A stretch of DNA of 64,000 nt from an uncultured Flavobacteriaceae bacterium (lineage in GTDB: Bacteria; Bacteroidota; Bacteroidia; Flavobacteriales; Flavobacteriaceae), in NCBI GenBank assembly GCA_947500525.1, contig CANMSH010000007.1:62001-126000 (forward strand), given 5' to 3'. Below the pieces are notes generated by a model. It was not told the DNA's origin. It saw nothing but the letters and a program-made list of their open reading frames with translations, and made no database searches. The translations under genes were made by a program, and so were the position numbers. This document shows, one piece after another, positions 36,034 through 44,878 of the stretch; the first letter of the stretch is position 1, and each line of letters starts with the position of its first letter.

Positions 36034-36390
36034 GATTAAAATTTATCTGATTAAATTAGTTAGGTCCGACACTTATTTCTTGTTATTTTGGATCATTTAA
36101 AATGACTTAAATTTTAAAAATCGGTATCGATAATAATACACTAAATTAATAATTAATTTCATTAATCGTTAATTTAATTAACTATTTTTTATAAAAAAAA
36201 GAGAATTTTAGATGTATTTTAATGAAAATTGTAATCGGAAAAAGCTTTGTACCTTCAGTATTTACAAGGGTTTAAGTGAATTTAGCAATTCATTTTATTT
36301 TTCTAAAAAAAAAATAGCGTAAAAGCCTCAGAATCAAGAATAAATTTACAATTTTATCTTTTTTTATCAAAAAATGGGGGATGAGAAATC
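36034..36390. other. Intergenic region upstream of the TonB receptor
   Basis: 357 bases without a gene, very AT-rich. It holds operator-like box C (36164-36186) and the presumed promoter of the TonB receptor gene, and on its right side the end of the quinone-reductase transcript. I see no small ORF with convincing coding character and no clear RNA gene. A/T runs at 36297-36320 and 36356-36374 do not make a strong hairpin. Confidence 0.6.
36164..36186. promoter_or_regulatory. Palindromic operator-like box C
   Basis: AATCGTTAAT / ATTAACTATT around spacer TTA (one mismatch between arms). It lies 131 bases upstream of the TonB receptor start, same core as the other boxes. The T-run after ATTAACTA points away from the receptor gene, so the direction of any linked promoter is unclear. 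Confidence 0.55.
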
Positions 36391-37056
36391 TTATTTCGTG
36401 TCAAAAAAATGACCAAAATTGCTGTCTAAATGGTCGACATAATTCTTTAAAAATTGTTGTCTATCTTTTTCGTTACTTCTTGACACAGCATATGCAACAA
36501 AAGGTTCTTTCACTTCGAAACCAATTAACCCTAAAATACCTTCATGAATATTTCTTAAAATATCGGGTAATGTTCTTTTATGAAATCCGTCTAGCGTATA
36601 AAAGGATGCTGGACTGCCTGTAGTGATGCTTAAAAAAGCTTGTTTTTCTTTGAAACGTCCGTCTTGATAGAAGCCATAATCTCCTCCGTATGCAAACCCA
36701 TAAGCTAGAACACGATCTACCCATCCTTTTAATATAGCTGGCATATCAAACCACCATAATGGGAAATTGAAAATCAATATATCCGCTTTTTCCAGCGCGT
36801 TCATTTGTGTTTTAATATCACGAGCAAATGTACTTTCTTTACGAGCATGAAATTGTTCTAATGCATATTTATAATAGGTAGCATCAGATACTTTTTGAAA
36901 GTCGTTTTTCCCGCCAACGGCGTTAAATTGTGATTTATATAAATCAGAAAATGTCACGTTGGCTCCTTTCTCTTCAAAATAAGTTTGTGCCAATTTAGCT
37001 AAAGCAGTTGAAAAGGAATCTGAATTTTCATGTGCGTGAATAATAAGAATGTTCAT
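36391..37056 (-). CDS. Flavodoxin-fold NAD(P)H:quinone reductase-like protein
   Basis: 221 residues from the ATG at 37056 (MNILIIHAHENS). A longer in-frame start would overlap the upstream hydrolase and add a tail not seen in the family. FMN/FAD-binding pattern HAHENSDSFSTAL near 7, FPLWWFDMPAILKGWVDRVL near 98 and TTGSPASFY near 144 match the KefF/NQO (WrbA-like) family. Two-electron reduction of a quinone or other conjugated system with NAD(P)H. The second gene of the minus-strand operon from 37885. Confidence 0.85.
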   Translation of the reverse strand: MNILIIHAHENSDSFSTALAKLAQTYFEEKGANVTFSDLYKSQFNAVGGKNDFQKVSDATYYKYALEQFHARKESTFARDIKTQMNALEKADILIFNFPLWWFDMPAILKGWVDRVLAYGFAYGGDYGFYQDGRFKEKQAFLSITTGSPASFYTLDGFHKRTLPDILRNIHEGILGLIGFEVKEPFVAYAVSRSNEKDRQQFLKNYVDHLDSNFGHFFDTK

Positions 37057-37069
37057 TGGCGATAAATGT

Positions 37070-37885
37070 TTATTGAGTAGATAAGAATTCAATCATATGG
37101 GCAGCACATTCTTTAGGACGATCAAAGAATGAAAAAGCGCCGGCATTTTGGATAATTTTTCGACTTACATTCGGTAATATCTCAAGCAAATTTTCTTGTT
37201 TGCTTACAAAACTATCCAATACTCCTTGTAATAATAAGACAGGCATATCTAAACTATACAAGGCTTTCTTTCTGTCCCATTTTAAGATAGCATCATGGGC
37301 GTCATAGGGTCTTATACGTGATAAAATGCTATTCAAGTATGGTCTTATTATTTCATCGACTTGTGTATTTGGCATATACGATACGAATCGCTGCCAAGCT
37401 AATACTAAAGATTGTCCGTTTTCATCGAGAAGAACTTTCTTTTTGCTGGCTAGATTATTTTTAAAGGCTGCTGATTCTTCAGGAGTTTTTATACCACTTG
37501 TTCCAGATAAGACTACTTTTTTTACTCTATTCGGGTAGCGATAAGCAAGATTCATACTTATCAGAGCGCCACCATGATGCCCTAAAACATAAAATTTATC
37601 TATTTGAAGATGACTTAATAAAGCAACTGCCGCATCTGTAAATTCTTCAACTCCGGGTTCTTTTTCGGGATCATCAGACATTCCATGACCCGGTAAGTCA
37701 AAAAGAATTAACTGAAATTTGTCAGCCAAAAAAGGAACTAAACCGGCGTATTCTTCTAGCGATGAAGAGGCTTGATGAACGCATAAAAGGGCAGGCCCGT
37801 CACCAGACAATGCATAATGTATTTGACCATTCGATGAATTGAAATAACCTTTCTTTATGTTTTTATTTGATGTGATACGTAACAT
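37070..37885 (-). CDS. Alpha/beta hydrolase with His at the nucleophile position
   Basis: 271 residues, alpha/beta hydrolase fold: CVHQASSSLEEY near 35 (oxyanion area), FDLPGHGMSDDP near 62, and the nucleophile elbow G102-H-H104-G-G106 where Ser, Cys or Asp would be expected at 104. Such GHHxG variants are known among hydrolase-like proteins, but their chemistry is less clear. A late block reads LLQGVLDSFV. It starts an operon with the quinone reductase and is divergent from aceE, with operator-like elements between. Confidence 0.82.
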   Translation of the reverse strand: MLRITSNKNIKKGYFNSSNGQIHYALSGDGPALLCVHQASSSLEEYAGLVPFLADKFQLILFDLPGHGMSDDPEKEPGVEEFTDAAVALLSHLQIDKFYVLGHHGGALISMNLAYRYPNRVKKVVLSGTSGIKTPEESAAFKNNLASKKKVLLDENGQSLVLAWQRFVSYMPNTQVDEIIRPYLNSILSRIRPYDAHDAILKWDRKKALYSLDMPVLLLQGVLDSFVSKQENLLEILPNVSRKIIQNAGAFSFFDRPKECAAHMIEFLSTQ

Positions 37886-38005
37886 TATGCCTAGGGTTTT
37901 AAAGAGTTTAAATTAAAACCTCACTTAAATTGATGTGCTCAATTAGGTGATGAGGTAATGATTCATTAAAAATAAAGATAAATCTATCCATTATTTTTTG
38001 TCTAA

Positions 38006-38028
38006 ATTAGTTAATTCTATTAATAATT
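38006..38028. promoter_or_regulatory. Degenerate second operator copy next to box D
   Basis: ATTAGTTAAT at 38006-38015, spacer TCT, ATTAATAATT at 38019-38028. Arms match only partly and overlap box D. On the minus strand it reads ATTAACTAAT toward the alpha/beta hydrolase gene, so the pair may serve the two divergent genes separately. Confidence 0.35.
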
Positions 38029-38044
38029 AATAAGATTAACTATT
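38022..38044. promoter_or_regulatory. Palindromic operator-like box D
   Basis: AATAATTAAT / ATTAACTATT around spacer AAG (one mismatch between arms). Followed by a T-run and TTACTTTTA on the plus strand, 48 bases before the aceE start codon. Confidence 0.6.
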
Positions 38045-38091
38045 TTTTTATTACTTTTATACGGAATTTAACGTATTTAATTCTAAATAAC

Positions 38092-40767
38092 ATGACTCAA
38101 ATAGTGAAAGAAGCTGGCCAAGATTGGCAGCTAGAGTTAAAAGAATGGATAGCTTCTATGGAAGCCGTTATTCAAGATCAAGGAGATGAACAAGCGGCCC
38201 TTTTAATTCGTGAATTGAGAGCATTTGCCATTCGTAAGGGTGTAAAACTAGCGGGTGAGGCCTTAAACTCACCATACATTAATACGATCAATGTAAAACA
38301 TCAACCTGCCTATCCCGGAGATGTTTCGTTAGAAACAAAAATAGAAAATATCAATCGATGGAATGCCATGGCTATGGTATTACAAGGGTATGATAGTGGA
38401 GAAGGCGTTGGAGGTCATATTGCCACATATGCATCGGCAGCGAGTATGTACGAAGTAGGTATGAATCATTTTTTTAGAAAAAAATCTGATGATTATGGGG
38501 GAGATTTAGTGTCATTTCAACCACATGCGGCACCAGGTGTCTATGCGCGCGCATTACTAGAAGGTAGATTGACCGAAGCGAATTTAAAGAATTTTAGACG
38601 TGAGTTACAAAAAGAAGGAGGTTTACCATCATATCCGCACCCCAGACGGTTGCCCTCTTTTTGGGAAATACCATCAGCTTCAATGGGTTTAATAGGCGTA
38701 AGTGCTATTTATCAAGCTCGTTTTCAAAAATATTTAGAAAATAGAGGGTTAAAAGAAAAGAAAGGCGGAAAAATATGGACGTTTGTTGGAGATGGTGAAA
38801 TGGACGAGCCAGAAACTTTGGGCACCTTGAATATCGCTGTTCGAGAACAACTCGATAATTTGGTACTCGTAGTTAATTGTAATCTGCAGCGTTTAGACGG
38901 CCCGGTGCGTGGTAACGGAAAAGTGATTCAAGAACTTGAAAGGAGTTTCTTGGGAGCTGGTTGGAATGTTACCAAAGTAATTTGGGGTAGTGAATGGGAC
39001 GCTTTATTGGAAAGAGATCATAAAGGTATCTTGACTGAACGTATGAATCAGGCGTTAGACGGAGATTATCAAATGTATTCAGTATTACCAGGAGATGAGG
39101 TAAGGCAACATTGGGTAAAAGACAATCCAGAGTTAGAAGCTATGATGCAATCCTTATCGGATGAAGAAATTAGAACAATTAAACGTGGCGGTCATGATTA
39201 TAAAAAAATATATGCCGCATTTGAAAAAGCATCAAGGCCAAACGGAAAGCCTAGTGTGATCTTAATGAAAACTTTGAAAGGTTATGGTATGGGTGACTCT
39301 GGTGAGGGAAAAAATACCACGCATCAAAAGAAAAATATGAATGCCGATGAACGTATTTCTGCTGCAAAACGATTTGGTATTCCTTTAAGTGAGAAAGATG
39401 CAGCAAAAGCAAAATTTTATATACCTTCTAAGAACAGCCCCGAAATCAATTATTTGAAAGAACGAAGGGTATCATTAGGTGGATATTTACCTGAACGCAA
39501 AGATGAAAGCACTATTATAAAAACACCCGGAAATGAACTTTGGGGTGAGTTTTATGAAGGTACAGGTGATCGTGAGGTGTCAACAACCATGGTGTTGGTG
39601 AGAATAATTACAAAATTATTGCGTGATGCCGCAATCAAAGATTATGTGGTGCCTATAATTCCAGATGAAGCACGAACCTTTGGGTTGGATGGTTTGTTTC
39701 GATATGCAGGAATTTATCAGCCGAAAGGACAATTGTACAAGCCTGTAGATGCAGGAAGTATCTCATATTACAGAGAGAGTGTCGATGGCCAAATTTTACA
39801 AGAAGGAATTTGTGAAGCCGGAGCCATTGCTTCTTTTATGGCAGTGGGTTCTGCCTACTCAATGCATGGTCTACCCATGATACCATTTTATGTTTTCTAT
39901 TCTATTTTTGGTTTTCAACGCGTAGGAGATATGATCTGGGCTTGCGGAGATATGATGTGCAAAGGGTTTTTAATAGGAGGTACATCGGGGCGTACAACCT
40001 TAAATGGAGAAGGTGTGCAACATCAAGATGGGCACTCTCATATTTTGTCGAGTATTGTTCCAAATATGAAAAGCTATGATCCGTCTTTTGCCTTTGAATT
40101 GGCGTTAATTATAAAAGATGGTATTCATAGAATGTATGAGTTACAAGAGAAAATATTCTATTATATCACTGTAACCAATGAAAATTATCAAATGCCTAAA
40201 ATGCCCGAAGATATCGAAGAAGGTGTTATAAAAGGTATGTATCGTTATGAAAAATCATCACTAAAAGTAAAGGCTTCTAGAAAAGCACATTTAATGGGCA
40301 GTGGCTCTATCATGATGCAGGTAAAAGAAGCTAAAAAACTCCTGGAAGATATTGGTATCTCTACTGATATTTGGAGTGTTACTAGTTATACCGAATTACA
40401 GCGAGATGCTCTAAATGTAGAAAGAGAGCAGTTATTATCTGCCGAAAAGTCGAAAATAAAACCATATGTCCAGCAATTAACAGAGAATGAAAAAGGAGTT
40501 TTTGTTTCAGTTTCTGATTATGTGAAGCAATGGGCGCATGGTATTTCTAAATGGATGCCAAAAGCATACCATGTTTTGGGAACCGACGGTTATGGATTGA
40601 GTGAGTCTAGAGACGATTTGAGAAATCATTTTGAAATTAGTCCGAAGTTTATTGCATTGGCTGCATTACAGTTATTAAAAGAAGAGGGAGCAGTGACCAT
40701 AAAAGAAGTGAAAGATTTTATAAAGAAACATAAGATTGACGCAAATAAGATGAACCCAATGAATTAA
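38092..40767 (+). CDS. aceE: Pyruvate dehydrogenase E1, homodimeric AceE type
   Basis: 891 residues, the expected size for the homodimeric E1p. Thiamine-diphosphate region FVGDGEMDEPETLGTLN near 231-247 and VVNCNLQRLDGPVRGNG near 262; HGLPMIPFYVFYSIFGFQRVGD near 595 and LNGEGVQHQDGHSH near 640 are hallmark AceE blocks. Decarboxylates pyruvate (or possibly a close 2-oxoacid) and passes the acetyl group to E2, encoded next. Many Bacteroidota use the two-gene E1 alpha/beta type, so an AceE-type enzyme inside a catabolic island suggests a dedicated role in burning pathway-derived pyruvate (inference). No E3 gene is in the window. Confidence 0.95.
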   Translation: MTQIVKEAGQDWQLELKEWIASMEAVIQDQGDEQAALLIRELRAFAIRKGVKLAGEALNSPYINTINVKHQPAYPGDVSLETKIENINRWNAMAMVLQGYDSGEGVGGHIATYASAASMYEVGMNHFFRKKSDDYGGDLVSFQPHAAPGVYARALLEGRLTEANLKNFRRELQKEGGLPSYPHPRRLPSFWEIPSASMGLIGVSAIYQARFQKYLENRGLKEKKGGKIWTFVGDGEMDEPETLGTLNIAVREQLDNLVLVVNCNLQRLDGPVRGNGKVIQELERSFLGAGWNVTKVIWGSEWDALLERDHKGILTERMNQALDGDYQMYSVLPGDEVRQHWVKDNPELEAMMQSLSDEEIRTIKRGGHDYKKIYAAFEKASRPNGKPSVILMKTLKGYGMGDSGEGKNTTHQKKNMNADERISAAKRFGIPLSEKDAAKAKFYIPSKNSPEINYLKERRVSLGGYLPERKDESTIIKTPGNELWGEFYEGTGDREVSTTMVLVRIITKLLRDAAIKDYVVPIIPDEARTFGLDGLFRYAGIYQPKGQLYKPVDAGSISYYRESVDGQILQEGICEAGAIASFMAVGSAYSMHGLPMIPFYVFYSIFGFQRVGDMIWACGDMMCKGFLIGGTSGRTTLNGEGVQHQDGHSHILSSIVPNMKSYDPSFAFELALIIKDGIHRMYELQEKIFYYITVTNENYQMPKMPEDIEEGVIKGMYRYEKSSLKVKASRKAHLMGSGSIMMQVKEAKKLLEDIGISTDIWSVTSYTELQRDALNVEREQLLSAEKSKIKPYVQQLTENEKGVFVSVSDYVKQWAHGISKWMPKAYHVLGTDGYGLSESRDDLRNHFEISPKFIALAALQLLKEEGAVTIKEVKDFIKKHKIDANKMNPMN

Positions 40768-40782
40768 AAGTTGTACAAGAAC

Positions 40783-42414
40783 ATGTTACAAATGGAAAAA
40801 ATGAAGGAGTTTAAATTACCATCCTTAGGAGAAGGAATCGAAAAAGGTACTGTGATTGCTATCATGGTAAAAGTTGGAGATACAATATCTATGGAACAAT
40901 CTCTCATGGAAGTTGAAACAGATAAGGTTGTGGTTGAGGTTCCTTCAGATACTGTTGGGGTGGTAAAAGAAATTCTCATAAATATTGGTGATGAGGTTAA
41001 TGAAGGAATGGCAATATTAAGAATAGACACAGAGAGCACTGAACCGAGTGAATCTCTTGAAGTAGCACCAGTAGCAAATGTTGTAATTGAAGAAACAAAA
41101 GTTGCTTCTACATCAGAAGAGGTGAAAAAAGGAAGTTCAAAAAAAGTAGAAGTAGCTAGAGAGCTTAAATTGCCTTCTTTAGGTGAGGGAATTGAAAAAG
41201 GTACCGTGATTTCAGTGCTGGTTAGCGTAGGTGATACTATTGTTGCCGAACAGTCACTACTAGAAGTTGAAACAGATAAAGTCGTTGTTGAGGTGCCTTC
41301 TCCAGAAGTTGGTACAGTTACCGAAATTTTAATTAACGTTGGTGATGAAGTTGCAGAAGGAACTTCGATTCTTAAAATTAACACCGAATCTAACGATGAT
41401 GTTTCATCTGTTAAAGAAGATGAAAAATATTTTATAAAAGAGAAGGAAGAAGAGATAATTATTGCAGAGAAAAAGGTGATAGGTTCTGATGCAAATCAGA
41501 TCATGAGCTCGGCAAGAAAAACGAAGTATAGATCTTCACCGCTCGCAAAAAAAATGGCTCGAGAGATTGGTATCGATATTACAAACATACAAACCGATAA
41601 CCCAAGTAAGCGCATCTCAGTACAAGACGTAAAAAATTATGCAAAAGAATTAAATCAAAATAGAATATCTGGAGGTAATCTGCATGAGAATATTCCACTT
41701 CCAGACTTTACAAAGTGGGGAGAAACGCGTAATGAAGCCATGTCTGGTATTATGCAAGCAACAAGTAAAAATATGACGACCTCATGGAGTCAGATTCCAC
41801 ATGCTTGGCTTCAACAGAAAATAGATATTACCTATCTAGAAGAAAAACGTCAAAAGCACAAAGGTGGCTTTAAAGCAAAAGGAGGTGCGCTAACAATTAC
41901 CGGAATATTAGTAAATGTTGTTGCCAAGGCGCTCGAAGATTTTCCAATCTTTAATGCGAGTATTGATCAACAAAATAAGTCAATTATTTATAAGGATTTT
42001 ATCAATATTGGTGTGGCGGTAGATACAGATAGAGGTTTGCTTGTGCCAGTTTTGAAGAATTCAAATAAAAAAAGCATTTCTGATATTGCAATAGAATTGC
42101 CGAGCTTGGCGGCAAAAGTAAAAGAGAGAAAAATCTCAGCTGCTGAATTAGAAGGAGCAACATTTACAATTTCTAATTTAGGAGGTATAGGTACATCAGG
42201 AATCTTTCCTTTAGTCACATTTCCGCAAGTGGCCATTATGGGAGTGGCTGCAAGTCAAACAGAAGCTATCTATATTGATGGTCAATTTCAACCAAGGCTA
42301 ATTATGCCCGTAACCATTGGCTTTGATCACCGTATCATCAATGGAGCAGATGCTGCACGCTTTTTACAGCATATTAAAAATATGATGGAAGATTGGTTTG
42401 TGTGGAATCTTTAA
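40783..42414 (+). CDS. aceF: Dihydrolipoamide acyltransferase (E2) with two lipoyl domains
   Basis: About 543 residues from the ATG at 40783; ATGs at 40792 and 40801 are also possible, the last right at the first lipoyl domain. Lipoyl domains near 7-80 and 125-200, each with the lysine in VETDKVVVEVPS; peripheral subunit-binding domain near 245-285 (SSPLAKKMAREIGIDI); catalytic domain from about 305. The active-site His lies in FDHRIINGADAARFL near 525; Asn replaces the more common Asp four residues later, as I recall also from Azotobacter E2p. Partner of AceE. The TAA of aceE is only 15 bases upstream. Confidence 0.92.
   Translation: MLQMEKMKEFKLPSLGEGIEKGTVIAIMVKVGDTISMEQSLMEVETDKVVVEVPSDTVGVVKEILINIGDEVNEGMAILRIDTESTEPSESLEVAPVANVVIEETKVASTSEEVKKGSSKKVEVARELKLPSLGEGIEKGTVISVLVSVGDTIVAEQSLLEVETDKVVVEVPSPEVGTVTEILINVGDEVAEGTSILKINTESNDDVSSVKEDEKYFIKEKEEEIIIAEKKVIGSDANQIMSSARKTKYRSSPLAKKMAREIGIDITNIQTDNPSKRISVQDVKNYAKELNQNRISGGNLHENIPLPDFTKWGETRNEAMSGIMQATSKNMTTSWSQIPHAWLQQKIDITYLEEKRQKHKGGFKAKGGALTITGILVNVVAKALEDFPIFNASIDQQNKSIIYKDFINIGVAVDTDRGLLVPVLKNSNKKSISDIAIELPSLAAKVKERKISAAELEGATFTISNLGGIGTSGIFPLVTFPQVAIMGVAASQTEAIYIDGQFQPRLIMPVTIGFDHRIINGADAARFLQHIKNMMEDWFVWNL
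40811..41392 (+). repeat. Internal direct repeat encoding two lipoyl domains
   Basis: Two similar segments with an offset of about 354 bases (40811-41038 and 41165-41392) encode the tandem lipoyl domains of E2. Both begin with codons for KLPSLGEGIEKGTV. Typical intragenic duplication, possible recombination point. Confidence 0.8.
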
Positions 42415-42457
42415 TTTTAACGTATTGAAAAAATATATAAACTAACAATTGAGTCTT

Positions 42458-43123
42458 ATGAACATATTTCTAATTTTAAAATTAATACATGTACTTCTTT
42501 TCGCTTTTTGGTTGGGTACAGATATGGGAACCTATTATTCAAGTAAATTTGTGGTAAACCCAAAATTAACGCCAGGTCAGCGAACAACGGCCTTGAATAT
42601 TTTATTGGGTTGTGATCTAGGACCTCGCATTGCCATGCCATTAGTAATGCCAACAGGTTTACACATGGCAGCTTTAATGGGTATTGCCAACATTAGCGAT
42701 TTGGGCCTGGTAATTATTTGGGCATTAAGTATATTGTGGCTGGTTTTGGTTCTAGCCCTTCATTTTAGTAAAAATGAAGTTCAAAAGAAGAAACTTAAAA
42801 ATTTCGATTTTTGGATACGTCCGGTGCTTGTAGTATTTATTGGAGGTTTTGCAATTTATAATCTGTCTAATCCAGTTTATCTAGAGGCTCCATTTTTAAA
42901 TTATAAATTGCTCGTTCTTTGTGGTTTGATTTTGTGTGGTTTAGGTATTAGAAAACAGTTAGCGAAATTTACACCAGCTTTTGTAGATTTAGTTACTGGA
43001 AACGAAAAACCAGACACCAATGACATCATGAAAAAAAGAATGAACAACTGCTTACCTTATGTATATGGTATTTGGGCTGGTACAATAGCATGCGCGGCGT
43101 TAGGACTTCATTTAATAGGATAA
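42458..43123 (+). CDS. Four-to-six-helix membrane protein, unknown function
   Basis: 221 residues from the ATG at 42458; a TTG three codons upstream is possible. Hydrophobic segments near 5-20, 55-75, 80-100, 125-143, 150-167 and 200-218. The first helix FWLGTDMGTYYSSK with a following Arg/Pro-rich region resembles small CopD/DUF2269-like membrane proteins, some of which carry haem, but I cannot confirm the family. It lies between the E2 gene and a soluble unknown protein. It could be a membrane redox partner. Confidence 0.7.
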   Translation: MNIFLILKLIHVLLFAFWLGTDMGTYYSSKFVVNPKLTPGQRTTALNILLGCDLGPRIAMPLVMPTGLHMAALMGIANISDLGLVIIWALSILWLVLVLALHFSKNEVQKKKLKNFDFWIRPVLVVFIGGFAIYNLSNPVYLEAPFLNYKLLVLCGLILCGLGIRKQLAKFTPAFVDLVTGNEKPDTNDIMKKRMNNCLPYVYGIWAGTIACAALGLHLIG

Positions 43124-43124
43124 T

Positions 43125-43847
43125 ATGAAGCATAAAACTATTCGAGGTTACATTAGATATACTAGTAAAAAACCTGAACGTTTAAATCAGGAACGAGGTA
43201 GAGAGTTTTTTACAATTACCACCCAAAGTGATGGTGTTATTGTAATGGATGCGCATTGTGAAATTGATGATGAACCAAATGTTATTCGCGATGTAGTGTT
43301 GGCCATGAACCCTGATGTTTCGCCCATCGATTGTAGCGTTCGACTTTCAGTTGGAGATGAATATGAAGGTACTGGCTGGTTTAGATTTACAAATGATTAT
43401 GCCGAGTGCGAAATGCATAATAAAAATGATGGACGTGTTACCGAGCGGTTAGATATAGATAAAAAAGTGCCTTGGTTGCAAGCACACCCTATAGTTGGTG
43501 ATGGATTATTAATGAAATTGTATGATTTGTCTAAGGGCAAAGGGAAGCAATTTATAACCGATTTTATGCTTACCTCACCAGATCATAGAGGAGCCACAGG
43601 CCCCCGGTTTTTCAATATGCCAAAAATGAGTATTTCTTATCATGGCGAAGAGGAAATTACGGTGGCAGCTGGAACATTTAAGGCAAGACATTTTTCAGTG
43701 GGAGACACTGCTGGTAACTTGCCTGAAGAACATCCTCCTTACAATGTTTGGGTCACGGCTGATGACAATTATTTGTTTCTTAAGGCAGGTGTAGATGGCT
43801 ATATGCAAACTCATTATGAACTAGAAAGTGTAGAGTATTTTAACTAA
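43125..43847 (+). CDS. Soluble protein of unknown function, beta-rich
   Basis: 240 residues with no signal peptide; it starts one base after the stop of the membrane protein. The sequence is rich in short beta strands (FFTITTQSDGVIVMDAHCEI, GTGWFRFTNDYAECEMHN) with EEITVAAGTFKARHFSVGD near 183, a pattern seen in DUF3108-like barrels that bind hydrophobic ligands. I do not recognise the family with confidence. Context: second half of the aceE operon, before an exported VOC protein. Confidence 0.65.
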   Translation: MKHKTIRGYIRYTSKKPERLNQERGREFFTITTQSDGVIVMDAHCEIDDEPNVIRDVVLAMNPDVSPIDCSVRLSVGDEYEGTGWFRFTNDYAECEMHNKNDGRVTERLDIDKKVPWLQAHPIVGDGLLMKLYDLSKGKGKQFITDFMLTSPDHRGATGPRFFNMPKMSISYHGEEEITVAAGTFKARHFSVGDTAGNLPEEHPPYNVWVTADDNYLFLKAGVDGYMQTHYELESVEYFN

Positions 43848-43856
43848 AGACCAGTC

Positions 43857-44864
43857 ATGAAAAACAGAATAAACATACTTTTTGTGGGTGTAACTATTTT
43901 AATAGGTGTTGCCGTTCTTATGTCTTGTTCTAAGTTGAATGTTAAACAGATAGAACCTATTCATTTAGATGATATTCATTTTATTGTGACCGATGAAAAT
44001 GAGAGCGTTGCTTTTTTCGAAAAACATTTTGGCGCTAAAGAAATGGCGCACCCAGGTGATAGATTTGATCTTGTACGCTTTTTATCATTGAAGTGGCAAG
44101 GACCAACGATTACGATTACACCTGTAGGTCCCTATCCAGACTTGCCGCCAGATCGAAACAAACGTTGGTTAGATGCAAAAATTATTACACCAAAGAGTGA
44201 ACAGAAGAAGCCTGTATATGGAGTCAAATGGCTAGCATTGTCTACGCCTTCACTAGAGAAATCTAAAGCTAAACTTATTAATAATGGTGTTCAAATTTTT
44301 AAAGATCCCGTTGTTCTTCCGTTAGAGAAAAATACGTCGGCATTTAGTATTTATGGGCCCGATGGAATGGAGATTGTGATAGTAGAACGATCAGATGATG
44401 ATTTTGGAAATGCTACCTATGCTATTGATCATATCCAGTTTCTAGTAAGAGATGTAAAAATTGGAGAAACTTTTTTTGAAAAAGTCTTTGAAGCGAAGAG
44501 TTTTGAGAGACAAAAAAATAGTGTCGGTTTGCAAGTGGCGGATGGCAAACTTATACTATCTAAGCCTGAAGCTTTTAATTTAACGGTTAAGGATGTTGGA
44601 TTAAGAAAGGTTGATGGTACGATTCGAATTGGCTTAGATCATTTAGGTTTTTTATATAATGATGTTGTTGCAGCGGTAGATCAAGCAAGGTCAAAAAAGG
44701 TTGCGCCTATTTTTCAACCGCAACGATATGTGTATAAAGGGAAGCCAACTGTTTATACCTTCTCGGCTTTCGAAATGCCAGAAAACATTAATATAGAAAT
44801 GGTTCAAGCTGATGGTCGTACAGGGCCACATTCATACTATATAGACGAAAATAATAGAAAGTGA
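43857..44864 (+). CDS. Two-domain VOC lipoprotein
   Basis: 335 residues. Lipobox LMSC (C24), so membrane anchored outside the cytoplasm. Two VOC modules: about 37-175 (DIHFIVTDENESVAFFEKHFG, ending GPDGMEIVIVE) and about 185-320 (DHIQFLVRDVKIGETFFEKVF, ending INIEMVQ). HIHF/DHIQF histidines are in place for metal binding. Third exported VOC protein of the window. Last gene of the aceE operon, convergent with the MDR gene 14 bases away. Confidence 0.82.
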   Translation: MKNRINILFVGVTILIGVAVLMSCSKLNVKQIEPIHLDDIHFIVTDENESVAFFEKHFGAKEMAHPGDRFDLVRFLSLKWQGPTITITPVGPYPDLPPDRNKRWLDAKIITPKSEQKKPVYGVKWLALSTPSLEKSKAKLINNGVQIFKDPVVLPLEKNTSAFSIYGPDGMEIVIVERSDDDFGNATYAIDHIQFLVRDVKIGETFFEKVFEAKSFERQKNSVGLQVADGKLILSKPEAFNLTVKDVGLRKVDGTIRIGLDHLGFLYNDVVAAVDQARSKKVAPIFQPQRYVYKGKPTVYTFSAFEMPENINIEMVQADGRTGPHSYYIDENNRK

Positions 44865-44878
44865 TTTTCTTTTCAATT

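Noticed and set aside
36297..36375. Possible small RNA or terminator in A/T runs
   Set aside because: No stable stem can be drawn by eye and no conserved element is visible; probably ordinary AT-rich spacer.
37057..37092. Longer start for the quinone reductase gene
   Set aside because: The added twelve residues would overlap the upstream hydrolase and are not part of the flavodoxin fold, which begins at MNILIIHAHE.
40764..41384. 206-codon open frame on the minus strand
   Set aside because: It is the shadow of the two lipoyl domains of E2; its Ser/Thr-rich repeat only mirrors the repeated coding DNA.
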